Part shown: one piece after another, positions 36,927 to 46,163 of the stretch
Layout of the letters: each line of letters begins with the position of its first letter
Position numbering within the stretch: position 1 is the stretch's first letter
The notes under the pieces: model-generated
The model's database searches: none
The model's input: only the letters and a program-made list of their open reading frames with translations
What the model was told of the DNA's origin: nothing
Source of the DNA: Serratia silvae
GTDB lineage: Bacteria > Pseudomonadota > Gammaproteobacteria > Enterobacterales > Enterobacteriaceae
Assembly: GCF_023282985.1 (NCBI RefSeq)
Contig: NZ_JAGQDC010000002.1
Location: 248,001-312,000, forward strand
Direction: 5' to 3'
Length of the DNA stretch: 64,000 nucleotides
Translations under genes and position numbers: made by a program

Positions 36927-37454
36927 ATGGCTATGAACAAAAAATTAATCAGTGGCGCACTGATCGCCGGGATATTCACCGCACCAGCGGCGTTTGCCTT
37001 CAAAGAGTACCCTGCTGGCGAACCGGTAAAAATGAACGAGCTGGAGATCGCGGCCGTCTATCTGCAACCGATCGATATGGATCCGCGTGGGATGGGGCTG
37101 CCAGCGGCAAAAGCCGACATCCACCTGGAAGCGGATATCCACTCGGTTGAGGGCAACAAGAACGGTTTTGGCGCGGGCGAATGGATGCCTTACCTGACCA
37201 TCGCCTACACCCTGATCAACACCGATACCGGTGAGAAGCAGGAAGGCACCTTTATGCCAATGGTCGCCAGCGACGGCCCACACTACGGTGCCAACATCAA
37301 GATGATGGGCGTGGGCAACTATAAGGTGACCTATCATATCGATCCGCCATCCAAAGCTGGCCTGCATCGCCATACCGATAGTGACACTGGCGTTGGCCGC
37401 TGGTGGAAACCTTTCGATGTTAGCTTCGACTTCAAATATGTCGGTTTGAACTGA
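36927..37454 (+). CDS. fetP: P19/Tp34-family periplasmic iron-binding protein
   Basis: 175-residue periplasmic protein with a signal peptide ending near APAAFAF. The mature part starts with KEYPAGEPVKMNELEIAAVY and includes IDMDPRGMG, DIHLEADIH and GLHRHTD, which hold the Met, Glu and His residues that bind Cu and Fe in P19 and FetP. It works with the FTR1 permease to deliver iron. I use the ATG at 36927 because GAGG lies at a suitable distance; 36915 is too close. A GC-rich hairpin (37486-37515) between it and the next gene may lower downstream expression. Confidence 0.92.
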   Translation: MAMNKKLISGALIAGIFTAPAAFAFKEYPAGEPVKMNELEIAAVYLQPIDMDPRGMGLPAAKADIHLEADIHSVEGNKNGFGAGEWMPYLTIAYTLINTDTGEKQEGTFMPMVASDGPHYGANIKMMGVGNYKVTYHIDPPSKAGLHRHTDSDTGVGRWWKPFDVSFDFKYVGLN

Positions 37455-37653
37455 TTTACCCGGTCATCGGGTTATCGAGATTAACTGGCCGGGCAGGCAG
37501 TAATGCTTCCCGGCCGTTGGCGTTTAAATGCCAACGCCACGCGACGTTCTCCGTTGGTTGCCATGATTGGACAAGCTCATCATTAACGGATAACGGTTAA
37601 TACCCAATTGCCGCTCAGGCAGAGCTTGTCAGTGAGTGGGGTGTACAGCCATC

Positions 37654-39024
37654 ATGAGTTATTTTCTTGTTTCGGTACTGCAATCTTTCCTGCCCGTTGC
37701 TCTGCTGCTGGGGCTAAGCTGGACAGCACGCAAAACTCCCCTGGTGCGCCCGATGGTGCTGCTGAGCCTGATCGGCTTTTTTGGCGGCAGCTTTACCGCG
37801 ACTCACCTGCCTGATTCACAGCAATGGGCGCTGTGGTTTACCGGCCTGCAAATCGCTCTGATCCTGCTGTTCCTGCTCAACCAGTTTACCTCTGGTTCGC
37901 GCTCGGGGTATGTCTGGCAGTTTATCCTGGTGCTGGTGGCTTCGCTGCGCTGGGGGAAAACCCCTAATCTGGGGGCGATCACCGCCACCGACGTCATCAA
38001 CACCGAGCTGCTGCTCAATATCAGTGCGGTGATTGCTGGCATGATTATCGTGGCGTTTGCCGGGGCGCTGTTGGCGACCTGCGTGCGTCAGGTTCGCACT
38101 CTGCGCTGGCCGCTGCTGCTATTGTTGGCGTTGTTGCTGCTGGCACCGCTCTCCGGCGAACTGATGCTGGCATTAATGAAGCTCCAGGTGCTGGAACTCA
38201 CCAAATCCTTGCTGAGCTATGTAGCCAAAGTCACCAATGCCAACGGTTTGATTAACTATTTCTGCGGCGGATTGCTGCTGCTGACGGCTCTGGTTTACCT
38301 GTTGAAAGTCGTCATACCGCGCCGTCGGGCGCGGGCGGAACCGCGGCCCATCGAACACCGTAAGGCCGTTGCCCACTATCAAAATTCCCGGCGCGTGTTG
38401 GTCATGACCTTGGTGCTGGCGGTGATTGCTGCCGGTTCCCAACTCTACTGGGACAAAATTGCCTCCCAGCCCCCGCGTTTATCTGAAGCCTTGCCGGTGA
38501 CGCTGAATGCCGATGGGCTGGTCCATATCCCGATAGAACATGTCAAGGATGGCAAACTGCACCGCTTCGTCTGGGTGGCTGACGACGGTAAAGCCGTGCG
38601 CTTCTTCGTGATCAACCGCTACCCAGACAAACTGCGCCTGGGCGTGGTGTTTGATGCCTGCCTGCTGTGTGGCGATCAGGGCTACGTGATGGAAGGCAAC
38701 CAGGTGATATGCGTGGCCTGTGACGTACGGATATTTATCCCGTCGATCGGTAAGCCGGGCGGTTGCAACCCGGTGCCGATCGAAGAGTGGGATATGACCG
38801 CCACGGATTTGGTCATCAGCAAGAAATCGCTGGAGTCCGGTCTTAACTATTTCAGCACCATCATTACGCTGGAAGTCACCGACCCGGTTGACGGCAGCAA
38901 GCTGACCAACACCAAAGCGGAACATCGCTACAACTACGCCGGTAAAACCTATTTCTTCTCCAGCGCGGCCAACTATGAAGCCTTCCGCGACACGCCAGAG
39001 AAATTCATCAAGGAAGGGGAATAA
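37654..39024 (+). CDS. DUF2318 Fe-S-type membrane protein of the iron operon
   Basis: 456 residues. Eight to nine hydrophobic segments fill the first 280 residues; the C-terminal soluble domain has cysteine pairs CLLC (336-339) and CVAC (353-356) and a further GGC near 371, typical of the DUF2318 Fe-S-containing membrane proteins found in FetMP/P19 operons. It probably passes electrons for iron reduction or oxidation across the inner membrane. The role is inferred from neighbours. I chose the ATG at 37654 (MSYFLVSVLQS); an upstream in-frame GTG at 37636 is weaker. Confidence 0.82.
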   Translation: MSYFLVSVLQSFLPVALLLGLSWTARKTPLVRPMVLLSLIGFFGGSFTATHLPDSQQWALWFTGLQIALILLFLLNQFTSGSRSGYVWQFILVLVASLRWGKTPNLGAITATDVINTELLLNISAVIAGMIIVAFAGALLATCVRQVRTLRWPLLLLLALLLLAPLSGELMLALMKLQVLELTKSLLSYVAKVTNANGLINYFCGGLLLLTALVYLLKVVIPRRRARAEPRPIEHRKAVAHYQNSRRVLVMTLVLAVIAAGSQLYWDKIASQPPRLSEALPVTLNADGLVHIPIEHVKDGKLHRFVWVADDGKAVRFFVINRYPDKLRLGVVFDACLLCGDQGYVMEGNQVICVACDVRIFIPSIGKPGGCNPVPIEEWDMTATDLVISKKSLESGLNYFSTIITLEVTDPVDGSKLTNTKAEHRYNYAGKTYFFSSAANYEAFRDTPEKFIKEGE

Positions 39025-39026
39025 CC

Positions 39027-40307
39027 ATGTTATGGCGCATGCTGCAACAGTCGTGGTATCGCAATATCCGCAAAAAATCTCTGGCGGTGATCACCATTTT
39101 TCTGGCGGCGGGCCTGGTTTCTGCCCTGCTGGCCGTGTCGATAGATATCGGCGACAAGATGGCCCGGGAGATGAAATCCTATGGCGCTAACATCCTGATC
39201 GAACCGGCCGGGCAGGCGACCTTGCCCTCGCTGTTCGGTGAGAAAAACAACCCGCTGGCCGGTCAGGATTTTCTCGACGAGGCCGAACTACCCAATATCA
39301 AAGACATCTTCTGGCGCAATAACATCATCGGCTTTGCCCCGTTGCTGAGCGGTGAAGTCAGCGTACAGCAACGGGTAATACCGGTGTTAGGGACCTTCTT
39401 TGAACAGAAGGTCAACGTACCGGATGAAGAGAACTATCAGACCGGCCAGAAGATTATCAGCCCGTATTGGCAGGTGACCGGTCAGTGGCCTGATGAAAGC
39501 GGCGCGGTTAATCAGGCGCTGGTTGGCCAACAGTTGGCTCAACAGAGCGGCTGGAAGATTGGCGACACCATAACTGTCAAAGGTCCAGCAGCGGCGCTGG
39601 AGGTGACGATCAGCGGCATTCTGGCTAGCGGTGGCGATGAAGAACAGCAACTGGTGCTGCCCTTGGCGCAGGCTCAGAGCTTGCAGGGGCTGAAGGGCAA
39701 AGTGCAGGCCATCCGCGTCTCCGCGCTGACGGTGCCGGAGAACGAGCTGTCACGCAAGGCCAGGGCCGATCTGGAGTCGCTGGACGCAGAAGAATACGAC
39801 TTGTGGTATTGCACCGCGTATGTCTCGTCCATCGCCCATCAGTTGGAGGAGGCGATATCCGGTTCCGGCGTTCGTCCGATCTGGCAGGTGGCCGCCTCAG
39901 AAGGGATTGTGATCGAGAAGATCCAACTGTTGCTGGCGGTGGTGACGTTGGCTGCGCTGTTGGCCTCCGCCATGGGCATTGCCTCGCTGATGACCAGCAA
40001 TATTATGGAGCGCACCAAAGAGATTGGCCTGATGAAAGCGCTGGGGGCCAGACAGTGGCAGATCATGATGCTGTTCTATCTGGAGGCGGCAATGAGCGGC
40101 ATTATTGGCGGCCTGTTAGGCAGCATCGCTGGCTGGGGATTGGCTAAGGGGATTGGTTTGATGCTGTTCGGCGCGCCGTTGAGCTTTGCCTGGATTGTGG
40201 TGCCTTGCGTGCTGGTGCTGTCGGTACTGATTGCGCTGGCAGGGACCTGGTTCCCGGCTCGCCGCATTGCTCATCTTTACCCGGTGGAGGTGCTGTATGG
40301 CCGTTAA
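39027..40307 (+). CDS. FtsX/MacB-type ABC permease 1 of the iron operon
   Basis: 426-residue inner-membrane protein. One N-terminal membrane segment (VITIFLAAGLVSALLAVSID) is followed by a periplasmic MacB-like core domain (about 45-290) and a C-terminal FtsX-type three-helix permease (SAMGIASLMTSNIMERTKEI, ALGARQWQIMML). It is 2 bp after the DUF2318 gene and overlaps the second permease gene. The pair with a MacB-like ATPase is usual in P19/FetMP iron operons; the transported compound is unknown. Confidence 0.88.
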   Translation: MLWRMLQQSWYRNIRKKSLAVITIFLAAGLVSALLAVSIDIGDKMAREMKSYGANILIEPAGQATLPSLFGEKNNPLAGQDFLDEAELPNIKDIFWRNNIIGFAPLLSGEVSVQQRVIPVLGTFFEQKVNVPDEENYQTGQKIISPYWQVTGQWPDESGAVNQALVGQQLAQQSGWKIGDTITVKGPAAALEVTISGILASGGDEEQQLVLPLAQAQSLQGLKGKVQAIRVSALTVPENELSRKARADLESLDAEEYDLWYCTAYVSSIAHQLEEAISGSGVRPIWQVAASEGIVIEKIQLLLAVVTLAALLASAMGIASLMTSNIMERTKEIGLMKALGARQWQIMMLFYLEAAMSGIIGGLLGSIAGWGLAKGIGLMLFGAPLSFAWIVVPCVLVLSVLIALAGTWFPARRIAHLYPVEVLYGR

Positions 40308-41433
40308 TTCCTCTCAGAGCATGTTCTGGCGCTTGGTGTTCCGCGCATTGCGCTTACGGATGCAGCGGGTGGCGGTGGTGTTTGCTGCGTTGGCGGTAGG
40401 GGCGGCGATCGTCACTGCGATGTCTGCGGTGTATTTTGATATCAACGCCAAAATGAGCCAGGAGCTACGCACCTTCGGCGCCAACTTTTATGTTGGGCCA
40501 GGGATGGGTAATTCCATGGCGGAGAAGAGTTATCAGCAGATTGTCGACAACGCCCCACCAGGGCTGGTGACGGCCAATAGCCCATATCTATACGGCATGG
40601 CGCGTACCGAACTGGAAAAAGTGGTGGTGATGGGCGTGTGGTTTGAATCGCTCAAGCAGATCGTTCCTTACTGGCAGGTAACGGGTAACTGGATTGGCGT
40701 CAGTTTTGATGATCGCAATGTGATGATCGGCTACAAGCTGGCAAACCGCCTTGAACTCAAGGTGGGTGACTCGGTGGTGCTGGTGGAAGGGGACCAGAAG
40801 AAAAAGTTGCAGATCAAAGGCATTGTCGAAGCCGGTGACGCTACGGATAACGTGCTGATTATCAACCTGCCACTGGCCCAAAGCTGGCTGCATCAGCCGG
40901 ATCTAATCAGCCACGCCTTGTTCAGCGTTAACAACGAACGCGGTCAGGTGGAGCAGTTTGCCGAGCAGTTGCAAAAAAGCTATCCCGATTTGGAGATCCG
41001 CCCGATCCGCAAGGTTTCGGCTTCTGAAGGCCAGGTTTTGGACAAGATCAAAGGGCTGATGGGGCTGGTATCGGTGGTTATTCTGGTGCTATCAACGCTG
41101 TGCGTGAATACCACCTTGATGGCGATTGTCAGCGAGCGGTCGCGGGAGTTTGCCTTACAAAAAGCGTTAGGCGCCAAAAGCAGCGATATCGTGCGCCAGA
41201 TTATGGCCGAGACTCTGATTATCGCACTGTTCGCCGTGGTAGTCGGCATTATTGCTGGCTATATCCTGGCTCAAGTTCTGGGGCATACCGTGTTCTCTGC
41301 CTCCATCGGGCTGCGGGCGCAGGTTATTCCACTGACGGTCATTCTTTCATTGCTGGTTGCCCTGATTGCAGCCGCATTGCCAACCTATCGCGCCGTGAAT
41401 ATTGAGCCGGCCAAAGTGTTAAAAGGAGAGTAA
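40297..41433 (+). CDS. FtsX/MacB-type ABC permease 2 of the iron operon
   Basis: 378 residues with the same plan as the preceding protein: N-terminal anchor (VAVVFAALAVGAAIVTAMSA), periplasmic domain and C-terminal FtsX region (ERSREFALQKALGAKSSDIV). I chose the ATG at 40297 (MAVNSSQSMFWRL), which overlaps the end of permease 1 by 11 bp; the longer frame from 40231 is not needed. Together with permease 1 it would make a heterodimer driven by the next gene product. Confidence 0.88.
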   Translation: MAVNSSQSMFWRLVFRALRLRMQRVAVVFAALAVGAAIVTAMSAVYFDINAKMSQELRTFGANFYVGPGMGNSMAEKSYQQIVDNAPPGLVTANSPYLYGMARTELEKVVVMGVWFESLKQIVPYWQVTGNWIGVSFDDRNVMIGYKLANRLELKVGDSVVLVEGDQKKKLQIKGIVEAGDATDNVLIINLPLAQSWLHQPDLISHALFSVNNERGQVEQFAEQLQKSYPDLEIRPIRKVSASEGQVLDKIKGLMGLVSVVILVLSTLCVNTTLMAIVSERSREFALQKALGAKSSDIVRQIMAETLIIALFAVVVGIIAGYILAQVLGHTVFSASIGLRAQVIPLTVILSLLVALIAAALPTYRAVNIEPAKVLKGE

Positions 41434-41435
41434 CG

Positions 41436-42158
41436 GTGACTCAACAGCAACCGACGAACGATAAGCAACTCTCACCCTGGGTAATTGAAACCCGTCATCT
41501 CTATAAACGCTTCGGCCAAGTGGTGGCGCTGGAAGATATTAACCTCAAGATCAAGCGTGGCGAATTTGTCGCCATCATGGGGGCTTCGGGGTCAGGCAAA
41601 ACGACGTTGATGAATATCCTGACCTGCCTGGATACCGTCAGTGACGGGCAGGTTTTGTTGGACGGCGTAGACGCCGCCGGGCTGGATGAAGAAGGGCGCA
41701 GAGCCTTCCGCTCCGACAAAATTGGTTTGGTATTTCAGCAGTTCCACCTGATCCCGTTCCTGACCGCGTTAGAGAACGTGATGTTGGCCCAGCACTATCA
41801 TAGCGTGGTGGATGAAGTGGCCGCTCGCAAGGTGTTGGATCAGGTTGGCTTGGGCCACCGTTTTGATCATCTGCCGAGCCAGCTTTCCGGTGGTGAACAG
41901 CAACGCGTCTGTATTGCCAGAGCGTTGGTCAATGAACCTCCGGTGATCTTTGCCGATGAGCCAACCGGTAACCTGGATGAACAAAACGAGCAGAGGGTGC
42001 TGGGTTTGTTAACCGAGTTGCACAAGCTGGGGCGTACCATTGTGATGGTCACCCACAATCCGGAACTGGGCAAGTTTGCTGACCGCATCGTGCGCCTACA
42101 GCACGGCAAGTATCAGGGCGAAGAGCTTAAAGATCATGAGGTGGAGCATGTTAGCTAA
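41436..42158 (+). CDS. MacB/LolD-type ABC ATPase of the iron operon
   Basis: 240-residue ATPase with Walker A GASGSGKTT, signature LSGGEQQRVCIARAL and Walker B VIFADEPTGNLD. It starts with a GTG at 41436 after AAAGGAGAG, two bases beyond the permease stop, and overlaps the next gene by 11 bp. It energises the two FtsX-type permeases by mechanotransmission rather than classic import. Confidence 0.92.
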   Translation: MTQQQPTNDKQLSPWVIETRHLYKRFGQVVALEDINLKIKRGEFVAIMGASGSGKTTLMNILTCLDTVSDGQVLLDGVDAAGLDEEGRRAFRSDKIGLVFQQFHLIPFLTALENVMLAQHYHSVVDEVAARKVLDQVGLGHRFDHLPSQLSGGEQQRVCIARALVNEPPVIFADEPTGNLDEQNEQRVLGLLTELHKLGRTIVMVTHNPELGKFADRIVRLQHGKYQGEELKDHEVEHVS

Positions 42159-42705
42159 TGCCAAAAAGATTGGCGGTATCCTGTTAATCGCAGCCGCGTT
42201 ATTGCTTAACGGCTGTAAAGAAGAGAAGGCCGAGATCGGTGCAGCGGCCCCTGCGCTGGCGGCCTATGATTTGCAGGGCAACCAGGTTGCGCTGAGCCAG
42301 TGGCAAGGTAAACATGTATTCCTGAATTTCTGGGCCTCGAGCTGTGGTGGCTGCCTGGCCGAAATGCCGGCGCTGGAGAAGCTGAGTAAAGAGTTTGGCG
42401 ACAGCATCGTGGTGGTAGGTATCAACACGGATAAGGATGAGATGAATATCCAGGCGCTGTTGGATGAACGCCAGGTATCGTTTCCCAACGTGCGCGACCA
42501 ACTGGCGATCACTCAGGAGCGTTATCAGGTGATCGGCACGCCAACTGCGTACCTGATCGACCCGCAGGGCAAGCTGATTGGCCAGTATGTGGGCATGCTG
42601 AAAGAACCTGAACTGAAGGCGGTATTCGAACAGTCCCGGCAGAAAGGGGAGCCGCCAACCCGTTTCGGCAATGGTCAGGTATTAAACCGTAGAGTAATTA
42701 ACTGA
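42148..42705 (+). CDS. TlpA/ResA-like thioredoxin lipoprotein
   Basis: 185-residue thioredoxin-fold protein, exported and probably lipid-anchored: the signal ends in LLLNGC with Cys23 as the likely lipidated residue. The active site is SSCGGCLAE (Cys66 and Cys69), followed by the cis-proline motif GTPTAYLID. Such proteins reduce periplasmic thiols, for example apocytochrome or Fe-S ligands; here a partner is probably the cytochrome or the DUF2318 protein in the same operon. The ATG at 42148, after GAGGTGGAGC, replaces a TTG start further upstream. Confidence 0.9.
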   Translation: MLANAKKIGGILLIAAALLLNGCKEEKAEIGAAAPALAAYDLQGNQVALSQWQGKHVFLNFWASSCGGCLAEMPALEKLSKEFGDSIVVVGINTDKDEMNIQALLDERQVSFPNVRDQLAITQERYQVIGTPTAYLIDPQGKLIGQYVGMLKEPELKAVFEQSRQKGEPPTRFGNGQVLNRRVIN

Positions 42706-43004
42706 TGAACAAGCAACACGTAGCACTATTAATGACGCTATTGCTAGGCAGCGGCCCGGCATTGGCCCAGACCCCTGATGTGATCTATAAAAATAGCTGC
42801 GCCTCCTGCCATGGCCGCTATGGTGAAAAAAATGCGTTAGGTAAAGCCCGTCCGCTGAAAGATTTAACTCAGCAAGAAATCGCAGAAGGTCTGCTGGCTC
42901 GCAAGGCAGGTGAAATCGTGGGGGCAGGCAATAAGGCCAAAGCGCGTTTAAGCGATGAGGATATTACTGCGCTGTCGGCATATGTGGTGACGCTGCAGAA
43001 GTGA
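42705..43004 (+). CDS. Small c-type cytochrome of the iron operon
   Basis: 99-residue secreted monohaem cytochrome c. A signal peptide (residues 1-22, cut near ALAQ) precedes the haem site NSCASCHGRYG (Cys32, Cys35, His36). No methionine occurs after residue 10, so the usual Met sixth ligand of class I cytochromes is missing. It is the last gene of the operon and overlaps the thioredoxin stop by one base (TGATG). It may pass electrons in iron reduction or oxidation at the permease. Function is inferred from position. Confidence 0.85.
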   Translation: MNKQHVALLMTLLLGSGPALAQTPDVIYKNSCASCHGRYGEKNALGKARPLKDLTQQEIAEGLLARKAGEIVGAGNKAKARLSDEDITALSAYVVTLQK

Positions 43005-43062
43005 GGGGCCGGGGGCAGTATATTGCCCGCCAGGCAATTGGCTCCTATTCGACGGCAAAACA

Positions 43063-43842
43063 TCAGAGCGTGAAGTGATCGCGAAACTGCGCCAGTGCTT
43101 CGCTACTGTCCCCAGAGGCCCAGCCTTCAAGTGCCACCACACCTTGGTAGTTAATCTCCTGTAATGTTCTGGCAATGGCGCGATAGTTGATTTCCCCGGT
43201 GCCTGGCTGCATACGGCCAGGCACATCCGCAACCTGGATCTCACCAATCTGTGTGCCACAGCGGCGGATCAGTTCAATCAGGTTACCCTCACCAATTTGT
43301 GCGTGGTAGAGGTCGAGGTTCATCTTAAGCGCTGGGCTGCTGACCGTTTCCACCAGCGCCAGTGTGTCAGCTGCGCGGGCAAAAGGCGTACCGGGATGAT
43401 CAACCGTAAGGTTCAAGTTCTCTAGAGTGAAGATACGCCCAGCCCGCTCGCCGAGTTGTGCTAAACGACGCAGCGTATTGGCAGCCTTCAGCCACATGTT
43501 ACCCGTCACCCTCTCAACCGGTTTCACCGGTAAGCCCTGTGGATCCAGGCCGGTACCGTGCAGGTTCAGGCAGGGGCAGTTCAGCCGTTCGGCTATCGTC
43601 AGCGAAGCTTCAGCGCTCTGCAACAGCTGCGCGATCTCGTTATCATCCGTTAAGTTGCCGCTGAGATAACCCGTCATTGAGGTGAATTTGGCCCCCGTTG
43701 CGACCAGGGCGTCGATATCTTTGTTGGCCCAGTTCCAGAGCTCAACACCAAAGCCCAGCGCATGGATGCGTTCTACACGTTCGATAAAGGGTAAATCCAG
43801 AAACACCATTTCTGCACAAACCGAGAGTTGATAGCTGGCCAC
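43063..43842 (-). CDS. Hydroxypyruvate isomerase-like TIM-barrel protein
   Basis: 259-residue member of the AP endonuclease 2/xylose isomerase-like TIM-barrel family. The stretch VELWNWANKDIDAL, the metal-ligand glutamates in FTLENLNLTVDHPG and the NLDLYHAQIGEGNL segment match hydroxypyruvate isomerase (Hyi/OtnI) proteins. Substrate is uncertain; OtnI acts on 2-oxo-tetronate. It starts at a GTG (43842) after TTAGGAGACC. It diverges from the dehydrogenase operon at 44027, so the two may share a sugar-oxidation role. Confidence 0.75.
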   Translation of the reverse strand: MASYQLSVCAEMVFLDLPFIERVERIHALGFGVELWNWANKDIDALVATGAKFTSMTGYLSGNLTDDNEIAQLLQSAEASLTIAERLNCPCLNLHGTGLDPQGLPVKPVERVTGNMWLKAANTLRRLAQLGERAGRIFTLENLNLTVDHPGTPFARAADTLALVETVSSPALKMNLDLYHAQIGEGNLIELIRRCGTQIGEIQVADVPGRMQPGTGEINYRAIARTLQEINYQGVVALEGWASGDSSEALAQFRDHFTL

Positions 43843-44026
43843 TAGCGGTCTCCTAATTTAAGGGGGGTTATTTACAATTGGTCATCAATATACATGCTTA
43901 AGTTATTTTTTAATGTCAAAAAAAGATAATTTCAACCTGGTCACAAATTTAGGAGAAAATTAATCTGTTTACATTGTAGAGTTATTGGAGGACATTCGCT
44001 GTACTTATTTAATTAGGCCGTAATTT

Positions 44027-44545
44027 ATGTATTCGAGAAGGCGTTTTCTAACAGCAGGCACTGCCCTGATGGGCTTTGCCGTATTCAAACCTTCCTTGTC
44101 CTGGGGGAGAATACCGAGTGAAAGCAGCGACGCTGCCATTTTTATTAAGCTTTCAGTGCTATTAACCAACGGGAAAAAAATGAGTCCGGTAATAGCACTA
44201 CGTGCCTTGAATTGTTTGCAGGAAGAGGATCCTTACTTTTTAGAGAAAATGCAGTTGTTAGCCAATGCATTGAGAACGGAAAATATTCTCTCGGCCGATG
44301 AACTTAATCACCATTTGATTATGACTGGCGCCACAGGCGACACCGCCAAAAAAATCATTTCCGCCTGGTATCTTGGCTATACAGGAACACCCGTATCGCT
44401 ACGGGCGTCAGATAACACGCGTTTTGTCAGTTACACCGATGCCTTTGCCTATGCTCCCACTTTGGATGCGACAGTGATCCCCACTTATTCCCGTGGCAAG
44501 ACAAACTACTGGGCACTGCCCCCGATAACCCTAAACAGCGATTAA
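44027..44545 (+). CDS. FAD-SLDH-type dehydrogenase small subunit with Tat signal
   Basis: 172 residues with a twin-arginine signal (MYSRRRFLTAGTALMGFAVF). The mature part resembles the small subunit of membrane-bound FAD sugar or sorbitol dehydrogenases (FAD-SLDH, gluconate 2-dehydrogenase subunit 3-like). The small subunit usually carries the Tat signal for the large flavoprotein, which lacks one, so the two are likely exported together. Lower GC than the neighbours. It is first of three genes, 26 bp before the next. Confidence 0.75.
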   Translation: MYSRRRFLTAGTALMGFAVFKPSLSWGRIPSESSDAAIFIKLSVLLTNGKKMSPVIALRALNCLQEEDPYFLEKMQLLANALRTENILSADELNHHLIMTGATGDTAKKIISAWYLGYTGTPVSLRASDNTRFVSYTDAFAYAPTLDATVIPTYSRGKTNYWALPPITLNSD

Positions 44546-44571
44546 TTCCCGTTGAAAATGAGAGTACTATC

Positions 44572-46161
44572 ATGAGTAAACACTATGATGCCGATGTGAT
44601 TGTCATTGGTTCTGGCGCGTTGGGTAGTAATGCGGCAACCTTGCTGGCCCGCAGTGGTAAATCGGTTATTATTCTTGAGGCGGGCGAGCACATTCCGCGC
44701 TGGAAAATCGTCGAAAACTTCAGAAACTCGTCGAAAAAATCTAATTATAACTCCCCCTATCCCAACGAGCCTTGGGCCCATCACTCCTATGATGAACAAT
44801 ATATAGAGAATACCGGTTCCTTTGATTTCCGGCCCGGCATGCTGAAACTGGTGGGGGGGACAACGTGGCATTGGGCGGCCGCCTGCTGGCGCTATCTACC
44901 TAGTGATATGAAGCTAAAAACGTTGTATGGCGTGGGGCGCGATTGGCCGCTGGAATACCACGAGTTGGAGCCGTTCTACTGCCAGGCTGAAATAGCTTTG
45001 GGGGTTTGCGGTAGCGATACCGACGATCAGAGTGGGCAGGGCGGCAGTGTTTTCCCACCACGTTCGCAGCCGTATCCGATGTTGCCTGAAGGCGAAACTT
45101 ATCTATTCCAACGGCTGAAAAGTCGCATGGCCCCGGCAGGCTATCATTTTATCCATGAACCCAATGGGCGTGCTACTCGCCCGTATGATGGTCGCCCCGC
45201 CTGCAGCGGTAATAATAACTGTATGCCGGTATGCCCGATTGGTGCTATGTACAGCGGTGATCAACATGCCCAGCATGCGCAAAATGCCGGGGCACGTTTA
45301 TTCACGGATTCAACCGTGTGGAAACTGGAAAAAGGCGTTGATGACAAAATTGTTGCCGCCCATGTTCGCAGTTCCAAAGGCGTTGATACGCGCTTAACGG
45401 CAAAATATTTCATCGTTGCTGCCCACGGTCTGGAAACTCCCAAGTTATTGTTAATTTCTGGCATAGCCAACAGTTCCGACCAGGTAGGTCGTAATTTAAT
45501 GGATCACACCGGCATGGGCCTGCAGTTTCTGGCCGATGAACCTCTTTGGCCGGGGCGAGGCGCCGTACAGCAAGGGGGAATATTCAACTCTCGCGACGGC
45601 GATTTTCGTAAAACAAGAGCGGCAATCAAGCACGCGATTGCTAACAATGTTCCCAATATGGCCGTAGCACAGCGCCTGATAGCTCAAGGTGTCATAGGTA
45701 GCGAACTGGACAAACAGATCCGCCATCAGGCGGCACGCTGGGTCGATATCTCCACGGTGTTTGAAACTCTCCCTCAGGCAAGCAACACCGTACGCCCAAG
45801 TACCACACGCAAAGATGCATTGGGCATTCCGATGCTGACGGTGAATTACGAAGTCGATGACTATGTCAAAGCGGCAAAACCCGTGGTGGAGGCGGATTAC
45901 AAAAGATTCGTCGCTCTGATGGGGGGCACCATCATTAATGACAATACTGGCTGGCAAAACCGTGACCATTTAATGGGGACGGTCATCATGGGCGATAACC
46001 CAAAAGATTCGGTGGTAAACCACGAGTGCCGGTGCTGGGATCATAGCAACCTGTTTCTTGCGACGACTGGGGTGATCCCCGCTTCGGGAGTCGTCAATCC
46101 CACGTTGACGGGCGTAGCTCTGAGTATTCGCGCGGCTGAAATCATCGAGCGTGAGATTTGA
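44572..46161 (+). CDS. GMC oxidoreductase, large flavoprotein subunit
   Basis: 529 residues. The N-terminal FAD motif is VIVIGSGALGSNAATLLARS. Cysteines Cys211, Cys217 and Cys221 (CSGNNNCMPVCPIGA) match the Fe-S cluster of the gluconate/sorbitol/FAD-glucose dehydrogenase type. The C-terminal GMC region has the expected His/Asn area (SGVVNPTLTGVALSIRAAEI). It oxidises a sugar, sugar acid or polyol at the periplasmic face; the substrate cannot be named. It has no signal of its own and lies between the Tat small subunit and the cytochrome. Confidence 0.85.
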   Translation: MSKHYDADVIVIGSGALGSNAATLLARSGKSVIILEAGEHIPRWKIVENFRNSSKKSNYNSPYPNEPWAHHSYDEQYIENTGSFDFRPGMLKLVGGTTWHWAAACWRYLPSDMKLKTLYGVGRDWPLEYHELEPFYCQAEIALGVCGSDTDDQSGQGGSVFPPRSQPYPMLPEGETYLFQRLKSRMAPAGYHFIHEPNGRATRPYDGRPACSGNNNCMPVCPIGAMYSGDQHAQHAQNAGARLFTDSTVWKLEKGVDDKIVAAHVRSSKGVDTRLTAKYFIVAAHGLETPKLLLISGIANSSDQVGRNLMDHTGMGLQFLADEPLWPGRGAVQQGGIFNSRDGDFRKTRAAIKHAIANNVPNMAVAQRLIAQGVIGSELDKQIRHQAARWVDISTVFETLPQASNTVRPSTTRKDALGIPMLTVNYEVDDYVKAAKPVVEADYKRFVALMGGTIINDNTGWQNRDHLMGTVIMGDNPKDSVVNHECRCWDHSNLFLATTGVIPASGVVNPTLTGVALSIRAAEIIEREI

Positions 46162-46163
46162 AT

